From the NCBI GenBank assembly GCA_963930655.1, contig OZ005603.1, forward strand, positions 21,404,201-21,468,200: DNA of 64,000 nt, written 5' to 3'. Each line of letters opens with the position of its first letter. Positions within the stretch are counted from its first letter, which is position 1. This document shows positions 51,647 through 64,000 of the stretch, piece by piece. Source of the DNA: Myrica gale (lineage: Eukaryota; Streptophyta; Magnoliopsida; Fagales; Myricaceae). Position numbers and translations under genes: made by a program. Below the pieces are notes generated by a model. It was given only the letters and a program-made list of their open reading frames with translations. It was not told the DNA's origin and did no database searches.

Positions 51647-54600
51647 TGTCACGCCCCGAACGCCATCCCGCAAGGACCGTGACAGCCGCGAGCATTCCCT
51701 GGGAACACTCCAGTGCTTACACTAACTCTTACAGCGGAAGACTCACTCGGGATCCATATGTTGGCTGAGATACAAGCTCAATGAACATAACCCCTTCAGA
51801 AAAGTCTTTACATTGCATCTTGTTCGCAAACTTATACAAAACGTGATAGGGCAACATACTGCCACTCAAATCAAACCAGCACTCACTAGTGCTAACTCGG
51901 AGTTCACCAATTCCGACTCCAACTCCCGAACTTCTAGGATTTCTACGTGAGACAATCCTCTGCTCCCCAATTTTTCTTGTGGATCTGGAATGATACGATT
52001 AAAAAAAACTATGAGTCGAAAGACTCAGTAAGGAACAACAGTTTAAAACATGAACTTTGATAAATAATGGCTTTAAAACATACTTACTTTGATGCACTGT
52101 AGAGTCAAGAGAAGAAATACATAATTGTAAATCGTGAGATAGTGCATAAAACCATGATGCATATGCATGCTCCGTGATGCCCATGCCATGCGCCAAAATC
52201 TCTTGCTACTCTTGGCCTTTTCAAATGCATTTCATAATCTCTTGTCACTCTTGGCCTTTTCAAATACATTTCATAATCTCTTGCCACTCTTGGCCTTTTC
52301 AAATACATTTCATCTCTTACTGTGGGCTCGCTCCATTTGACCCCATGAAGTCAGAGTTGTGCGTTCCCATCGGAACCGTCTCCCTTACCCTTGGAGACAT
52401 TTCATCTGGTCGAGCTAGCCCGTAGTTGCCCCAGGCCTGATGGCTAGACACGACCCTTGGAGGCCCACACCTTCTCATTGTCCTTCAGTGTGGTTGCACA
52501 TACCTGAAGGACTAACCCATCCTTCTCGCATTCGTCCTTTGGCATGGGCGTCCTAGGTTCTATCCATCCATCCTTCTCGATCAACGTTCCTCGGTATGGA
52601 TGATGAACCTCACTTAACTTGGTATGGATGATGAACCTCACTTAACTTGGTACGGATCCGACCAAAGCCCCAAATCAAATCTCATAACATACGTACTCTT
52701 TTCATTTGCATAAAACAACCTTTCATGTTTCTATGCAATGAATATGTCATGCCACACTTGAAAACATCGTAATTTTATTTGCACCAAAACGTCTCTCATG
52801 CGTTCATGCAAATGATCATGCTATGACATGTTCGAAACATCATGCGTACTTGAAACATTCTTTATGCACAATACATGTCACTTGTATTAAAAACATCTTG
52901 CCATGCACAATAAGACATGCAGTGTATCATTCTAGTTTTCCAAATCAGGTAAGATTCACTTACAGTAATCCTTGCACTTATTGGACTTATACCGATCCAC
53001 TCGAACTTAGTTCGGTCTTCGCCTACAAGCGATACTCCAATGCTTAGTTATCAACATTCAACAAGGCATACAAACGTATAATGTATTATCTTAGTTTCAA
53101 AGTTTATATCCGAAACTTTACGTGAAATTATACATGAAATTCTTGCAACATTTGACTTCCCATTCTTGTAAGTATTTTAACTTTCATAAATCAATTTGTA
53201 TATAACAAACATCATACATCTCAACCAACTCCAAGGTAGGTGAACTTCTAGGTAGCTCGACTCGATTTCTCTAACATCTTCTTAATAACCTCGATATATC
53301 TCGATATCCAAAATCGGATCTTTAATGCTTCAACCTTACCAATGATCTAAAACAACAACCTTTATCGCTGAATTCTTGCTCTACACTTACGATCTTATTT
53401 TACATGGACTAATGATCATCATATTCATCAATCAAACCTCAAAAGATGCGCTATAGAGGTGTTGCCAAGATCTATAGGATTCAACCTAATGTCATGCTCC
53501 TTCGAGTTCACATAAGCATCAATGTACCCCAATTCATGCTATAAGAGCATCCTGATACCACATGACTTATTTCACTTTAGTTAGATAACATTTTTTTCTT
53601 AATGAATTTAATTTGGTATTAGGGCCCTACACTCGCTGACCTATTCAATTAACCAACATCTTTTGACTAATTCATGTCCATTTTACCTTACTTGCATCTG
53701 AACTTTTTATTCATGTTCAATTCTCATCAATTCTTTTAAGTTAAAGATACTGACCAGAGCCCTAATTATTAACCTAATTACATGGCTTAATTCAAATCCT
53801 TTTTTCATATCTTATTTAGGACTCCATACAGCAAGCTAATTCATGCTTTGATTCAAGCTTCACATATTCTTTATTTCATGTACCAAGACCATTCTTTAAT
53901 AGCTTACTAGTTCATCATTTTCCAACCCTAATCATGGCTAAATCGTGGCTTGATCTCCAAGTTCTATCCAACCCGAGCCATAGATCTTAATATCATGTGA
54001 TTAAGTTTTCATATCTTTTTCTTTAACACCTCTTCCATGCATGTTTGACATATTGGCATTCTCCTATTTCATTTTCTCTCTTCATATAATCAAGGCTTCT
54101 CTAATCCTTAGCTTTGATATTCATCTCATTTCAATTACATTTCACTTTGCTCTAAATAGGATTCGGCCAACACTAAATCATTCTAATTGAATCTTTAATC
54201 CATGCTTAACATTACAAGGCCTTGATAATCGTTTTAACCTCTAATTCATTTAGCCATAATATTAATTTTACTTATACATCACATGAAATTGCATTTTAAA
54301 TTACTAATCGTTTGGCCATTAGGGTTTCCTTCACTACATCATTCGGCCATGCCTCAATGTAAGTGTTCCTTGTCTACAATTTCTTCTCCAATGGTGATCC
54401 CAACCTCCATTTTCAGATTCACAACCTAGGATCTACAAATCACAAAACAACTTCAAGATCTAGCAAGACATCATTTTCGGCCAACACCCATATTCATAAA
54501 TAATTAGGTTTTCCTTGGTTCTTTTGATTTGCATGCAACCTACTACATTTCAAGACTAGCCTATATGCATATGTTCACCAAACTTTACACATATCATGGC

Positions 54601-56677
54601 CACTCATCAAATTGACACTTAACAAAATTATATTTGAAGATCCAATACATACAAGATTCGGCCAACACCAACCAACACAACTTTCCATGCTTATATAGCT
54701 AGATCTAACATCATATCTTAGGGTTGGTCTTCTAAACTCAAGATCTAACAAAAATCAAGACACCAACTCAAGATCCAACCAAGTGAAATTCGGCCAACAA
54801 TCATACTTAGCACTAACAACCATTTTTAGCCTCACCTTGACGATTGAACACAAGCTTTGACCAAAGAAGTGTACCTAGCATAGCCAAACATCTTAAGTCA
54901 GAACTATAAGGAACTTAAACAACATATAATATGTGAATATCACATCTAACTCTACCTTTCACTTAGAACACCCGGTTTTTCACAAATCCTTCTCTAACTC
55001 CAATTTTCGGTTCCACCTTTTGGGAATGATTCCAAGAGGGTGAGATATGTGTCTTCAAGGTGCTAACATGGAGGTTTTATGGTGGGGAAAATAAAAACAA
55101 GGCAATGCTTGAAACTTGAAACGATTTAGTTCTAAGAAAGTGAGCTATATTTCATTAAGGGAAAATGGCTAGGTGGATAGATATTTCCAAGAGAAGAATG
55201 AGTTGCATAAAAAAGGATTTGGTCACCTAAAGAAGAGAAATAAACTTAGAACTTTAGAGGAGTGATTTGGTTGCAAGAAGAAAAGAACAAAACTTAAGCT
55301 CAAGGGGAGATTCGGCCAAGAGGAAAAAGAGAGAGAGTTGAATGGAGTGGGGTATTCGGCCAAGGGAAGCAAATGAAGAGTGAAGTTTTGAAGTGCTAAG
55401 TGTGAAGTGAATTCGTATGAAGCCATTGAGTCTCCCAAAGTGATTTATTGCAATGACAAATGACAAGGACAATGACAAGGGAGTGAAAATGACAAGAGGA
55501 AAGAAGGAAAGAGGGGGTGAATTTGGGTGAGCTTGGCCGACCAAGGCAAGGTCTCTTCACTCCTTTTCTCTCACTTTCTCTCTCCTCATCCTTTTGTCCC
55601 CTCATGCCATGCCCTTCACGTGAATCTCCTTGTATTTCACTTCAATTTCTCTCTTCTCTCACTTAGCCTTTATGTGAACATCACACCCTCTCATATCTTT
55701 TCTCCTCTTGTCTTGTCTTGTCCATTTAATGCACATCTTATCTCTTCTTTACTCTTCACATGGACCACCAAGGGAAAAGCAACTCTTTAGCTTTTTAACT
55801 TTCATCTAGACTTTTCTCCTCTTGCCTCACGTAAAGCACAATTGCCAATTCACTTCTCCCACTTTTCATTTCACTTTCCCACTTTTCATTTTACTTTCTC
55901 ACTTTTTCATTTCACTTTCCCACTTTTCATTTTACTTATCACAATATATAAGCACTTTGACTTAGCTTATCACAACATTTTATTACCAACAACTTGTCAA
56001 CATGATAACTTATCTCCAATAAGCACTTTGACTTATCTAAATCAACACCATAACTTATCAACTTATCAACATGATAACTTATCTCAAAGATAATTACTCT
56101 AGCATATCTCTTGATAGCCGCAACAACCTATCATCTCAAAACTCTCTCTAGCTATTATTACTATGGTAAGCAAGTGTGTTTATCAATTAAATTCTCTTCA
56201 AGCTATCATATATATATTTAGTAGCTTATCATATAATATATCTAATGATAATTCAAAACTAATAATTAAGGCCACATAATGATGATAAATGCTACCTATT
56301 AAAAGACACATAAAAATATTTAATTGCTTAAATGAATTTCATGATTTTCTACTTAATTATTTTCGGCCATAATATATAAATCTTTCTTCATAATTTAATT
56401 TCATGGATTATGAAATATACTAAGAAATTGGAAAAATATAAATACATAAGAGAAACTTACCTTAGCTAGTTTCGGCTCTTAAGGAATTAAAATTAAACTT
56501 GCACTAAAACTTCCACAATGAAAAATAAATTATTTTAAGAAAAATTCTTGAAATAAAATTTCATAATAGTTAATGTACCTCAAGCTTAGGTCATACATTG
56601 GCCAAAAATATGGCCCCATAATTTAAATTAAAAGCTAATACATAGGAAATAACAAAAGAGATAAACGAGGTCTCACA
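51647..56677 (+). mobile_element. 5.0-kb solo LTR with perfect 5-bp target duplication
   Basis: Begins TGTCACGCCCCGAAC and ends GAGGTCTCACA, flanked by ataat (51642-51646 and 56678-56682). The uninterrupted paralogous site at about 50997 (ttttaggagatagtggtgtc) serves as the empty allele. No PBS, polypurine tract or protein domain was found inside, so this is a single long LTR. Its first part and attcggcc-rich last half resemble segments 1 and 3 of the insertion at 10481-18218, defining one family. Confidence 0.85.
52216..52315. repeat. Short tandem repeats in the solo LTR (unit about 44 bp, three copies)
   Basis: The phrase cactcttggccttttcaaat followed by acatttcataatctcttg is repeated three times with small changes. 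Confidence 0.8.
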
Positions 56678-57145
56678 ATAATGGTGACTAGTTTTTAGGA
56701 TAGTTTGTTGCGATTGTACTTTAAATTGGAATGTACGTTGACATTGAGGAAGAAAATAAAAAGTTATCTAATTTTGTGGTACATTCTCTCCCGAAGAGAA
56801 TACTATTTTTTTTATCGTTTACGGTTATGACTGGGACCTATCAGACTCGGTCACTGAAGACTTTTCCTTGCTACATTCGAACTCCTCCCATGCTTCGAGA
56901 GATCCTCGGGTGGATGAATATTCTGATGATGCTAAGACTGAGGCGGCTACTCTCCTGGTAGGAAAACTACTATCCAAGCGCCCCTCGAATAAGACCGGCA
57001 CTAGGAAGGCTATCCAGAAGTCTTGGATCTTTGTTTAGAATTTGGTTCTTTTTATGGACCGGCTGACAGCTTCATATTTTCTTTCCCAAACACTACCCTT
57101 AGGTCGTATGACTAAAACGAGGCACCGTGGAATATACGAGGCGCC

Positions 57146-57466
57146 ATGCTAGTGCTTCGAGAATTGGTTGTGGATTCCACTCTTCAGGAAATATCCTTTG
57201 ATGTGGCCCATTTGTGGGTGCAGATACAAGGGCTAACCTTAGGTCGTATGACTAAAACCTCTACTTTGGAGTTGGGCCTCAAGGCTGGAAGAGTTATGGA
57301 AGTGGATTTTGATGAAACGAAAAAAGTTTGGGGCATCGCTTACCTTCGAGCTTTGGTGATTGTAGACTTGTCTCAACCTCTGTTTTTGGGTTTCTTCGTG
57401 GAAATATCTGGATTCAATATCGTTATCAGACAATATCTGCATGGTGCTTGCACTGTGGTTGGCTGA
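57146..57466 (+). pseudogene. LINE ORF1 fragment (DUF4283 / zf-CCHC_4 type)
   Basis: FDVAHLWVQIQGLTLGRMTK, LGLKAGRVMEVDFDE and VDLSQPLFLGFFVEI follow the standard order of plant LINE ORF1 proteins that end in a CCHC knuckle. The knuckle continues past a stop as CLHCGWLNH. Disrupted both upstream and downstream. Confidence 0.75.
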
Positions 57467-58199
57467 ATCATTCCTAGAGGTTCTGTTCATATATTTCACC
57501 ATCTGCTTCGGTCCCCAAAGAGGCTGTTTCTAATCTTAAAGCTACAGAGATGGACGACAAGCGCCACACAGAGTATTCTTCGTGGAACCCTCTGCCTCCA
57601 GTTTAGCATCGGAGTGGTGGCTCGTCTTCGTCGACAGTAGGCCAAGGCTGTGGGCCACCACCGACACCTCATATTATTCGCACACCTCCCCACACTGATT
57701 TGGTGAACCCCACCGACAGTAGTCATGCATGTTCGTTGGTACAAGGTAGCCCCATGACTCAGGTTACGTTACACACACCGCGCGCCGACCAGAATGTCAG
57801 TACAAGCTGCGTGGGTGGAAAATTATAGCTTTATTGTCGATATGAATAACATTATTCGACGAGAAGGGGGTTAGTCCCTGTCTGGTCCTTTGGGGACTGC
57901 ACACTTTCCTATTGTGCCCTTTTAGGCTCCTCGAATGGGCTTTCCTTTGGGCCATACACCCCCTCTTGGCGATGAGCCTTCTGTTACTATTACTGAAATT
58001 TCAGAAGAGGTAGATCCAGTCCAGGATGTTATTAATGTGGACCAAAATACTAAAGACACTAATGGAAGACGTGCATGGCCGCGGAGTCATGGATTTTCGC
58101 AGAGGGGTCCTCGAGGCAGGTCTATCTGATCCCCTTACTTATCTGATTCGACTATGATGGATGCTGATTTTACTGTGTTTGCTTTTTCTTCTTCTACCG

Positions 58200-59276
58200 A
58201 GGAAGTTTTCCAAGATATGCCCTCTCCTCCACAATGTTAATCTTTTTCTCGAACTGTCGGGGGCTTGCCCGCCCCACGGCAATACTTTCCTTACGGGCTA
58301 TCATAAGGCAATACAATTCGGATTGTATGTGCATTGCAGAAACGAAAGTAGGTGTTGCTCAAACTTTTCTTCTCGTATTGGCTTTTCTCACTCCCATTCT
58401 TACCCGACTGAAGGTCTAAGTAGGGGAATTTCATTCTCTTGGAGACCGGATGTGGTATTTGATCTTCTGTTACTAGATCGCAATTGTAGTAGTGTTCGCT
58501 TTCATGCTGATTCGTCCCACTTTGCCTGGACGATTTCTTTCATCCATAGTCCAGTGGATTGGCATCATAAGGCTTTATTTTAGGAGAATTTATCTACCTT
58601 CGGCAACCATGTGGTTGGGCCATGGATAATCTTAGGGGATTTTAATACCGTTCTATCTCAAGCCGAAAAATTCGGTGAAAGGGCTATTGCATCCTCCTCT
58701 ACTAATGGGCTGACACAACTTATTCTTCAGCATGGATTGGTTGATTTGGGCTTTGTAGGGCCCCAATACACTTGGTGCAATGGACGTGCGGGATCTAGGC
58801 GTATTAAGGAACACCTTGATAAGGGGTTTGGGTCTACTGACTGGACTCTGATGTTCCCCCAGGCCATTGTCTCTCATTTACCCAGGGTCACTTCTGACCA
58901 TTGCCCACTTCTCCTTCAACCAATGGGTAAAATGTTATCGGGTCCCAAACCATTTCGGTTTGAGCAATTCTGGCTCAAGGAGAAGACTTGTTATGAAGTG
59001 GGTGGAAATTCTTGGCAGGTGAACACTCGAGGGTCTCCAGCCTTTCGTTTGGTTCAGAAAACAGCGACATCTCGAACGACATTGAAGATTTGGAATCATG
59101 ACTCTGTAGGGAAACTTTCTTCTACTATTCAGCATCTCCAAACTAAATTGGCGTTGATAGAACAATACTCTAGTGCTGATATGAGTGAGGCTATGGCTAC
59201 CTCTCTTTGGGTGGCCCTTCAGGAGGCGTTGGGGCAAGAGGAGACTCTGTGGAAGTCCGAGTCTCGGGTGCAATGA
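58200..59276 (+). pseudogene. LINE ORF2 endonuclease domain, frameshifted
   Basis: Starts FFSNCRGLARPTAILSLRAI (58234 frame), passes MCIAETKVG, switches frame near 58400, and in 58611-59276 gives WIILGDFNTVLSQAEKFGER, LGFVGPQYTWCNGR and TSDHCPLLLQP. GDFN and SDH active-site motifs are present. Several frame changes and a stop (TGA after SRVQ) make it non-functional. Confidence 0.8.
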
Positions 59277-59279
59277 CTT

Positions 59280-59857
59280 ACAACAACTGACCTTAACACC
59301 AGATTTTTTCACGTCTCTACAGTAGTTCGCAGAAGAAGGAATGATATTATGGGGCTCAAAGACTTGGCTGGTAATTGATGTGATGAACGACAGAGTATCG
59401 GCAATCTTCTGGAGGCACACTTTTCTTCTCTTCACCAATCCTCTCAACCTCCTTGTGCCCCAGATTTTGCTGATCTTATTCACCCTGTAATTTCGCCAGC
59501 AGAAAATCAGACTTTGTGTGCCATCCCTTTTGATGGGGATATATATCAAACGATGAAGCTTCTTGGAGGAGCCAAAGCCCCGGGTTCTGACGGGATGACA
59601 TCCTCCTTCTATCAAGCTTACTGGAAGACAGTTTCTCCTGAGGTTATCGGTATGGTCCGTTCTTTTTTTGCTTCGGGTTTCATTCTCAAGCAGCTTAACC
59701 ACCTTTATTGCTATAATTCCTAAGTGCACTAACCCGGTGTTGGCAGATCAATTTTGACCCATTAGCTTATGTAATGTAAGCTACAAAATCTACTCTAAAA
59801 TTTTAGCAAACCACCTTACGCTCTTTCTTCCCAAGTTAATCTCTAACTCACAATCTG
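59280..59857 (+). pseudogene. LINE reverse transcriptase, N-terminal part
   Basis: TRFFHVSTVVRRRRNDIMGL, AKAPGSDGMTSSFYQAYWK and PISLCNVSYKIYSKILANHL are RT fingers motifs in shifted frames. The domain is cut at SNSQS by the solo LTR and resumes at 61537. Confidence 0.8.
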
Positions 59858-61536
59858 TGACGTGGGGATTTATTTCACACATTTCGTCGTAATAATTGTG
59901 TTGATTTAGAGCATTATGTTTGTTTTCTTTGCTTATTTATCTAGAATTTGAGGTGTTTTACATTTAATGAATTATTATAAATTCTTGATATTTTGTAGTT
60001 TACATGTGTTTGATTAGGTGAAATTGGGTTGATGTGAAGAGGCCAAATTCGGGTTAGGTCAACAAAGCAAAATCCTAGTTTCCAAACCAGAATACTGTTT
60101 GATCAATCGAGTGTAACGGGAGCTACATAAAACAGTTTCCAGTTTTGTTTGAATCTATGGAAAGCTAAGACGAAGACCTAAAACTTTTATAAAGAGACCG
60201 AAACCTAGTTATGCCGTTTTGAAGTTCAAAATCCAGTTGGAAGTCAATGAGAGGTTGGGGTCCAGTTCACAATGTGAGGCCAATGTGTGCTTTTATTTTA
60301 AATAAAACCTAAACCTCTATTAGGTTTTGGTGTGCCGCATGAAGCAAGAGGAGGAATAAATCAATTGAAGGATTCATTGGAATAAAGAAGGAAACTTTCC
60401 TTTCTCGGAATTCCTGAAACACCCTCCGGTATTTGAAGCATATCTTTTGATATAGTAATCGAATAAGGTCCATAATGGTGTCTACGGAAAGCTAAGAGAA
60501 AATGCTACAACTTTCGTATTTTTGGAGTTTCCAAAATAGGAACATAAAGAGGGGAAAACGGAGCATCAAGTCAGAGGTCGAAAAAAACTGCCTATTGGAG
60601 AACCCTGTTTTAAGGAAACAAAGAGATTTTGAAAACGAAGAGGGAGAACGACTAGGGCACGAACGAAAGGAGAAGGGGAGAATTTTTTCACCACTAGAGA
60701 GGGATCCGAAGCTTGGAACAAGGTGAAGAAGAAGGAGGTTGAATTGGAGTTTGTCAAGAATTGAGATTCTCGATCTACATATAGTTTCTTCTTAATCCTT
60801 ATATTTTCTCTTCTCTTTGTATACTTTTCATTATGAATTTCAGAGTTGTTATGATTTATTCTGAATTTGATATGAACTAATTTCTATTGTTAAGGCTACG
60901 ATGTAGCCTCTCCATGACAATTCTGAATCTTATTGCTATGTGATTGAAATTTTATAATTCTTTTTGAAGTGTACATCATTGAGTTTAATGCTTTCAATTA
61001 TTTGGCCAATAGTTGAATGATTTGTTGTGTGTGTTAACTCGAGAGATGATGCACGTAGTTTAGCTTCAAATGATGTATGCCATGAATTGAACGAAAGACA
61101 GGAATGTGCCAACGTGATTTGTGCGGCTTTTATGTGAAATATTATTAATCTTAATGTGTTCAATTGCTTCTAAATTCGCATAGACATATCGTTGGTTGTT
61201 ATATGTTGGGTAATTCTAATTCTACTCGAGAGAGGGTCTTAGATAAATTAGAATATTTCGCCGTCAAAGAGGTTGATAATTGAGTGATTGCATGGTTGGG
61301 GTTTTGGATTGGATTGGTTAGGTGAGTCGGATGCCTTAGTGTTTTCTTCTTGGGTGAAATCTTCTTTGAGTTTATTGTTTTAAGTTATTTTTGTCTCTTC
61401 AATTTCAAAATCCACCACTTCTCTTGATTTTCAAATAACTTGGAATTAGAACAATTTCAATAGTTAATAGGTGAGTAGTCCTCGTGGGTTCAACATCCTT
61501 TCTTATTACTATATTACTTGTTACGATTTCACAACA
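59858..61536 (+). mobile_element. 1.68-kb solo LTR inside the LINE RT
   Basis: Begins TGACGTGGGGATTTATTTCA and ends ATTTCACAACA, flanked by atctg (59853-59857 and 61537-61541; caatctg if two more matching bases are counted). The phrase ctcgtgggttcaacatcctt near the end resembles Athila/Tat-type LTR ends. No protein domain inside. Confidence 0.8.
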
Positions 61537-61815
61537 ATCTGCATTCGTCTCCGGGCGACTCAGTGTGTGCAACGAAAATGTTTCACTTTATGCGGTGGAA
61601 AGGCGGAAGGAAATGGGTAGCTGCAATCAAGTTGGATATGGCCCAAGCTTACGACCGGATGGATTGGTCGTTTATTTTGCAGGTAATGCATTGTTTTGGT
61701 TTTAGTACTCAGTGGATACATCTCATTGAGCAAATCCTTTCAACAGTCACATACTCTATATTGCTTAATAGTAGTCCACATGGCTTGATAAAACCTAGCA
61801 GAGGATTAAAGGAGG
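61537..61815 (+). pseudogene. LINE reverse transcriptase, palm part
   Basis: Resumes after the solo LTR with QQSAFVSGR, then (one frameshift) AAIKLDMAQAYDRMDWSF, with the first catalytic aspartate, and LLNSSPHGLIKPSRGLK. The sequence leaves LINE homology before the GDPLSP and FADD motifs. Confidence 0.8.
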
Positions 61816-63030
61816 GTGTTTGTGATACTTCGAGTTGTTTGATTTATTTACATACTATTTCTTCATGATATTTGTTATTAACAAATTCGACATATGTATT
61901 ATTTTTGCTTAAACCTTCAAGTATTTTTCAGCTTATTACCGAATATAAAGTACGAGATTATAATTTTGAATATTTTTCATCATCCTTGTTTGTTTTCTCA
62001 TATACATTTCTAATGAGAGTTTTCTTGTTTATGTCATTTAAATTATCTTTCTTTTATTATTGTGACGTAAATGATCTAATTTGATTTTCATTATTTTATG
62101 CATTTGATTTTATTGAGTTTATATTTGCTATAGGGCCAGAATTGGCCTAGAATCCACCTAGACTAAAGCTCAACCAAGCCAAGCCCATTAGCAAAGCTTG
62201 GTCGGCCATGTGCATCCAAATCTCCCCCAAATCTAATGCAATTATATCTAACTTAGCTTTTGTGACAAATGGCCAATTCAATCTACCCGTATCACCATTG
62301 CCCAATCACCTTTCTTTGCTTCTTCAAGTTAACTACTCCAAACTTTCAAATCTTGCAATTAGGTCCCTAGCCTATCTTCTATGAAATCATTGCATACTAG
62401 AGTGTAATACCCCTATCTTATTTAATTTACTACTTATGTGATATAGTTTTATGTCTAAAATATAGTTTTATACTATATGTGTTAATTATACGTGTTATTT
62501 TACAAGTATAGTTGGGCAGGCAGGGATGACAGGGGTAAAGTTGTAATTACAGGGGTAGTTGGTAATCTGAGTGATGAGAATGACAGGGCTGACCAAGTGA
62601 TGCATGCCTGAACCCTGTATGACTTGGCATTCTACGTAGATTCGCTAGAATTACTTTCCACGTGTTTTATCCATGTGAAGAGCATTTAATGCCTTCTTAT
62701 CCAATTGTAGCTGGACATCTAAGTGGGGTTTTGTGATTGACTCACACCTTAACTTATTATTTACCACAGAGACGTGAGATATGAGTCATCCTGGTGGATT
62801 TTTATGATTGGTTCTTAAGACATTTCAAATGATTGCCTAGCCCATAGTAGGCCATATAGACTGGCCAGGGGAGTTGCACCCATTTGTTCATTGCTTTTGT
62901 TGCCTTAGACGAACCTACCTCGTACTTGAATCATAAACACTTTCACCAACCTATCTGAAAGCAAAAGGAAGGGAGAATATCACCTGACCAAAGTATGAAA
63001 GACAGGCAAAGATCCAGTCATTATCCAAGA
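61816..63030. other. Non-coding, probably LTR-derived DNA
   Basis: No frame or domain. gtgtaatacccctatcttat near 62402 resembles an LTR start and gcccattagcaaagcttggt (62185) resembles the LTR family with ggccca motifs, but no boundaries or duplications were found. Confidence 0.3.
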
Positions 63031-64000
63031 TGTAAGTCCTAGTTTCAGGATTAAGGCAACCCAAGAGGGGGGTGATTGGTTTTCTAAGACTTTTCGATAT
63101 TGACCCCCAAAGATGTGTTTGCAAGTAAAGTCTATTTTAGCACAAGTATATAATATGCAATAAGAGTAAATACGTGCTAAAAGTAGAGATAAGGGTAAGA
63201 GAAGCAAACACAGTATGTTTAGGTGGTTCGGCAAACCCGCCTACATCCACCCCTCAAGCTCCTTCACCGAGCCTCGAGGTTTTCCACTATTCTCCAATAG
63301 CTTTACACACTAGCTTCCGGGTGCTAGTGAACCGTACAAGTGTTTTCCCTGGATCAACACTTAAACCCTCCCAATTGGTTTTTCTGGCTCACCACTCACA
63401 ACCTCTCCAAGCTTGATATAAACACTCTTAAAACTTCTTCTTTAGTGAACAATCTCACTAAAGGAAACACCTCTTTTGATAGGTAGATTTAGGAACAAGA
63501 CTCTGTCAAAGAGTAGATATAAAAATTGAAAGCTCTATCTCTTGATTCACACAAAGACAAGGATGTGAAAGTGCAATTTGTGTGAATGATATGAGAAATA
63601 TGAAATAAGAAGGTTTAGAATATTTCTCAAGCTATACAAATTATATGTGGTCGTTGAGTTTTGATTTTAGACGAAATCAGGGTGTATTTATAGGCCACAT
63701 ATGAAAACTAGCCGTTGGGAGTTTTTGCTAAAACGAGTCGGTCGACCGCTACATGAACTGGTCGACCGCTTCAAGTTACCGTTACTCCAACGGTCATATT
63801 GTTAGAAGCTCAACGACTCTTTTGTCAAAACCAACCGGTCGACCGCTACATGAGGCGGTCGAAGTACCGGTCGACCGCTTGAACAGCCGGTCGACCTCCT
63901 CAACTTAAGCATGATCTGGTTCTTTTGAAAACAAAGTTTTTGACCACTTTTAAACACCCAATTTGGAAGACATTCTTCCCATAAGTATATGAAGGTTTAG
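63030..64000. mobile_element. LTR-like DNA running off the right edge
   Basis: Non-coding, with aggtggttcggcaaaccc, gcctcgaggttttcc and a cluster of ggtcgaccgct repeats (63736-63895), a layout I associate with Copia LTRs. It is incomplete in the window, so neither ends nor orientation could be confirmed. Confidence 0.4.

Larger units (their letters stand above)
51547..56843 (+). mobile_element. Gypsy 3' LTR remnant, split by a solo LTR
   Basis: 51547-51646 and 56683-56843 together reproduce 50892-51167 of the 5' LTR (ggagatgatctgatctattt to gggacctatca). The interruption is the solo LTR at 51647-56677. The left end of this LTR is missing because it is fused to gag. Confidence 0.8.
56844..61815 (+). 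mobile_element. Decayed LINE (ORF1 and 5' two-thirds of ORF2), split by a solo LTR
   Basis: In order: ORF1 N-terminal part (GKLLSKRPSNKTGTRKAI), zinc-knuckle region, endonuclease (58200-59000), and RT up to SRGLK at about 61815, where homology ends. Multiple stops and frameshifts. This lineage differs from the LINEs elsewhere in the window (SNCRGLARPTAILSLRAII at the endonuclease start). The insertion at 59858-61536 splits RT. Confidence 0.85.

Overview
This is nuclear DNA of a flowering plant, most likely a woody eudicot, although the species cannot be fixed from sequence alone. It carries two intron-rich genes with GT-AG introns, a dense load of plant-type L1 LINEs, Copia and Gypsy LTR elements, TRIMs, a SINE and MITEs, and AT-rich spacer. 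I saw no bacterial-type features, no CRISPR and no convincing tRNA, rRNA or ncRNA gene.

Two host genes lie head to tail on the minus strand. (1) The 5' part of a chloroplast/mitochondrial valyl-tRNA synthetase (EMB2247 type) covers 1-22216. Eight exons were placed by splice junction and reading phase; the last runs off the left edge. (2) A complete cationic amino acid transporter of the CAT2 (vacuolar) type covers 26552-42716, with 14 exons that join without error into 642 codons plus a stop.

Layout. 1-5178: ValRS exons 8-4, with a chimeric LINE fragment, a 281-bp TRIM and a MITE in intron 7. 5179-19884: the 14.7-kb ValRS intron 3, a nest of retroelements. A Copia relic (itself hit by a LINE tail) is followed by a non-autonomous LTR element. 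The second LTR of that element is split by a 7.7-kb LTR-type insertion containing a roughly 2.2-2.5-kb inverted repeat, and one arm of that repeat holds a LINE with a 16-bp target duplication. 19885-22216: ValRS exons 3-1. 22221-24017: a tandem duplication of the DNA just upstream of ValRS, with a MITE in one copy and an LTR-like block between the copies. 26552-42716: CAT2, whose introns hold a 4.5-kb L1 LINE (intron 12), a long-TIR foldback element (intron 2), LINE and SINE fragments (intron 1) and MITEs. 42960-49570: gene-free AT-rich spacer with short tandem duplications and MITEs. 49570-64000: a TRIM, a deleted Gypsy element, a 5.0-kb solo LTR with a perfect 5-bp target duplication, a decayed LINE split by a 1.7-kb solo LTR, and LTR-like DNA to the right edge.

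No new molecular system is evident. The most unusual observations are: three 15-18-bp inserts that look like nothing but a LINE/SINE 3' tail flanked by 15-17-bp target duplications; the giant inverted repeat inside a transcribed ValRS intron; an ORF1-only LINE derivative with an intact target duplication; and the duplicated ValRS upstream segment. All calls come from reading the sequence; no database search or alignment program was run.
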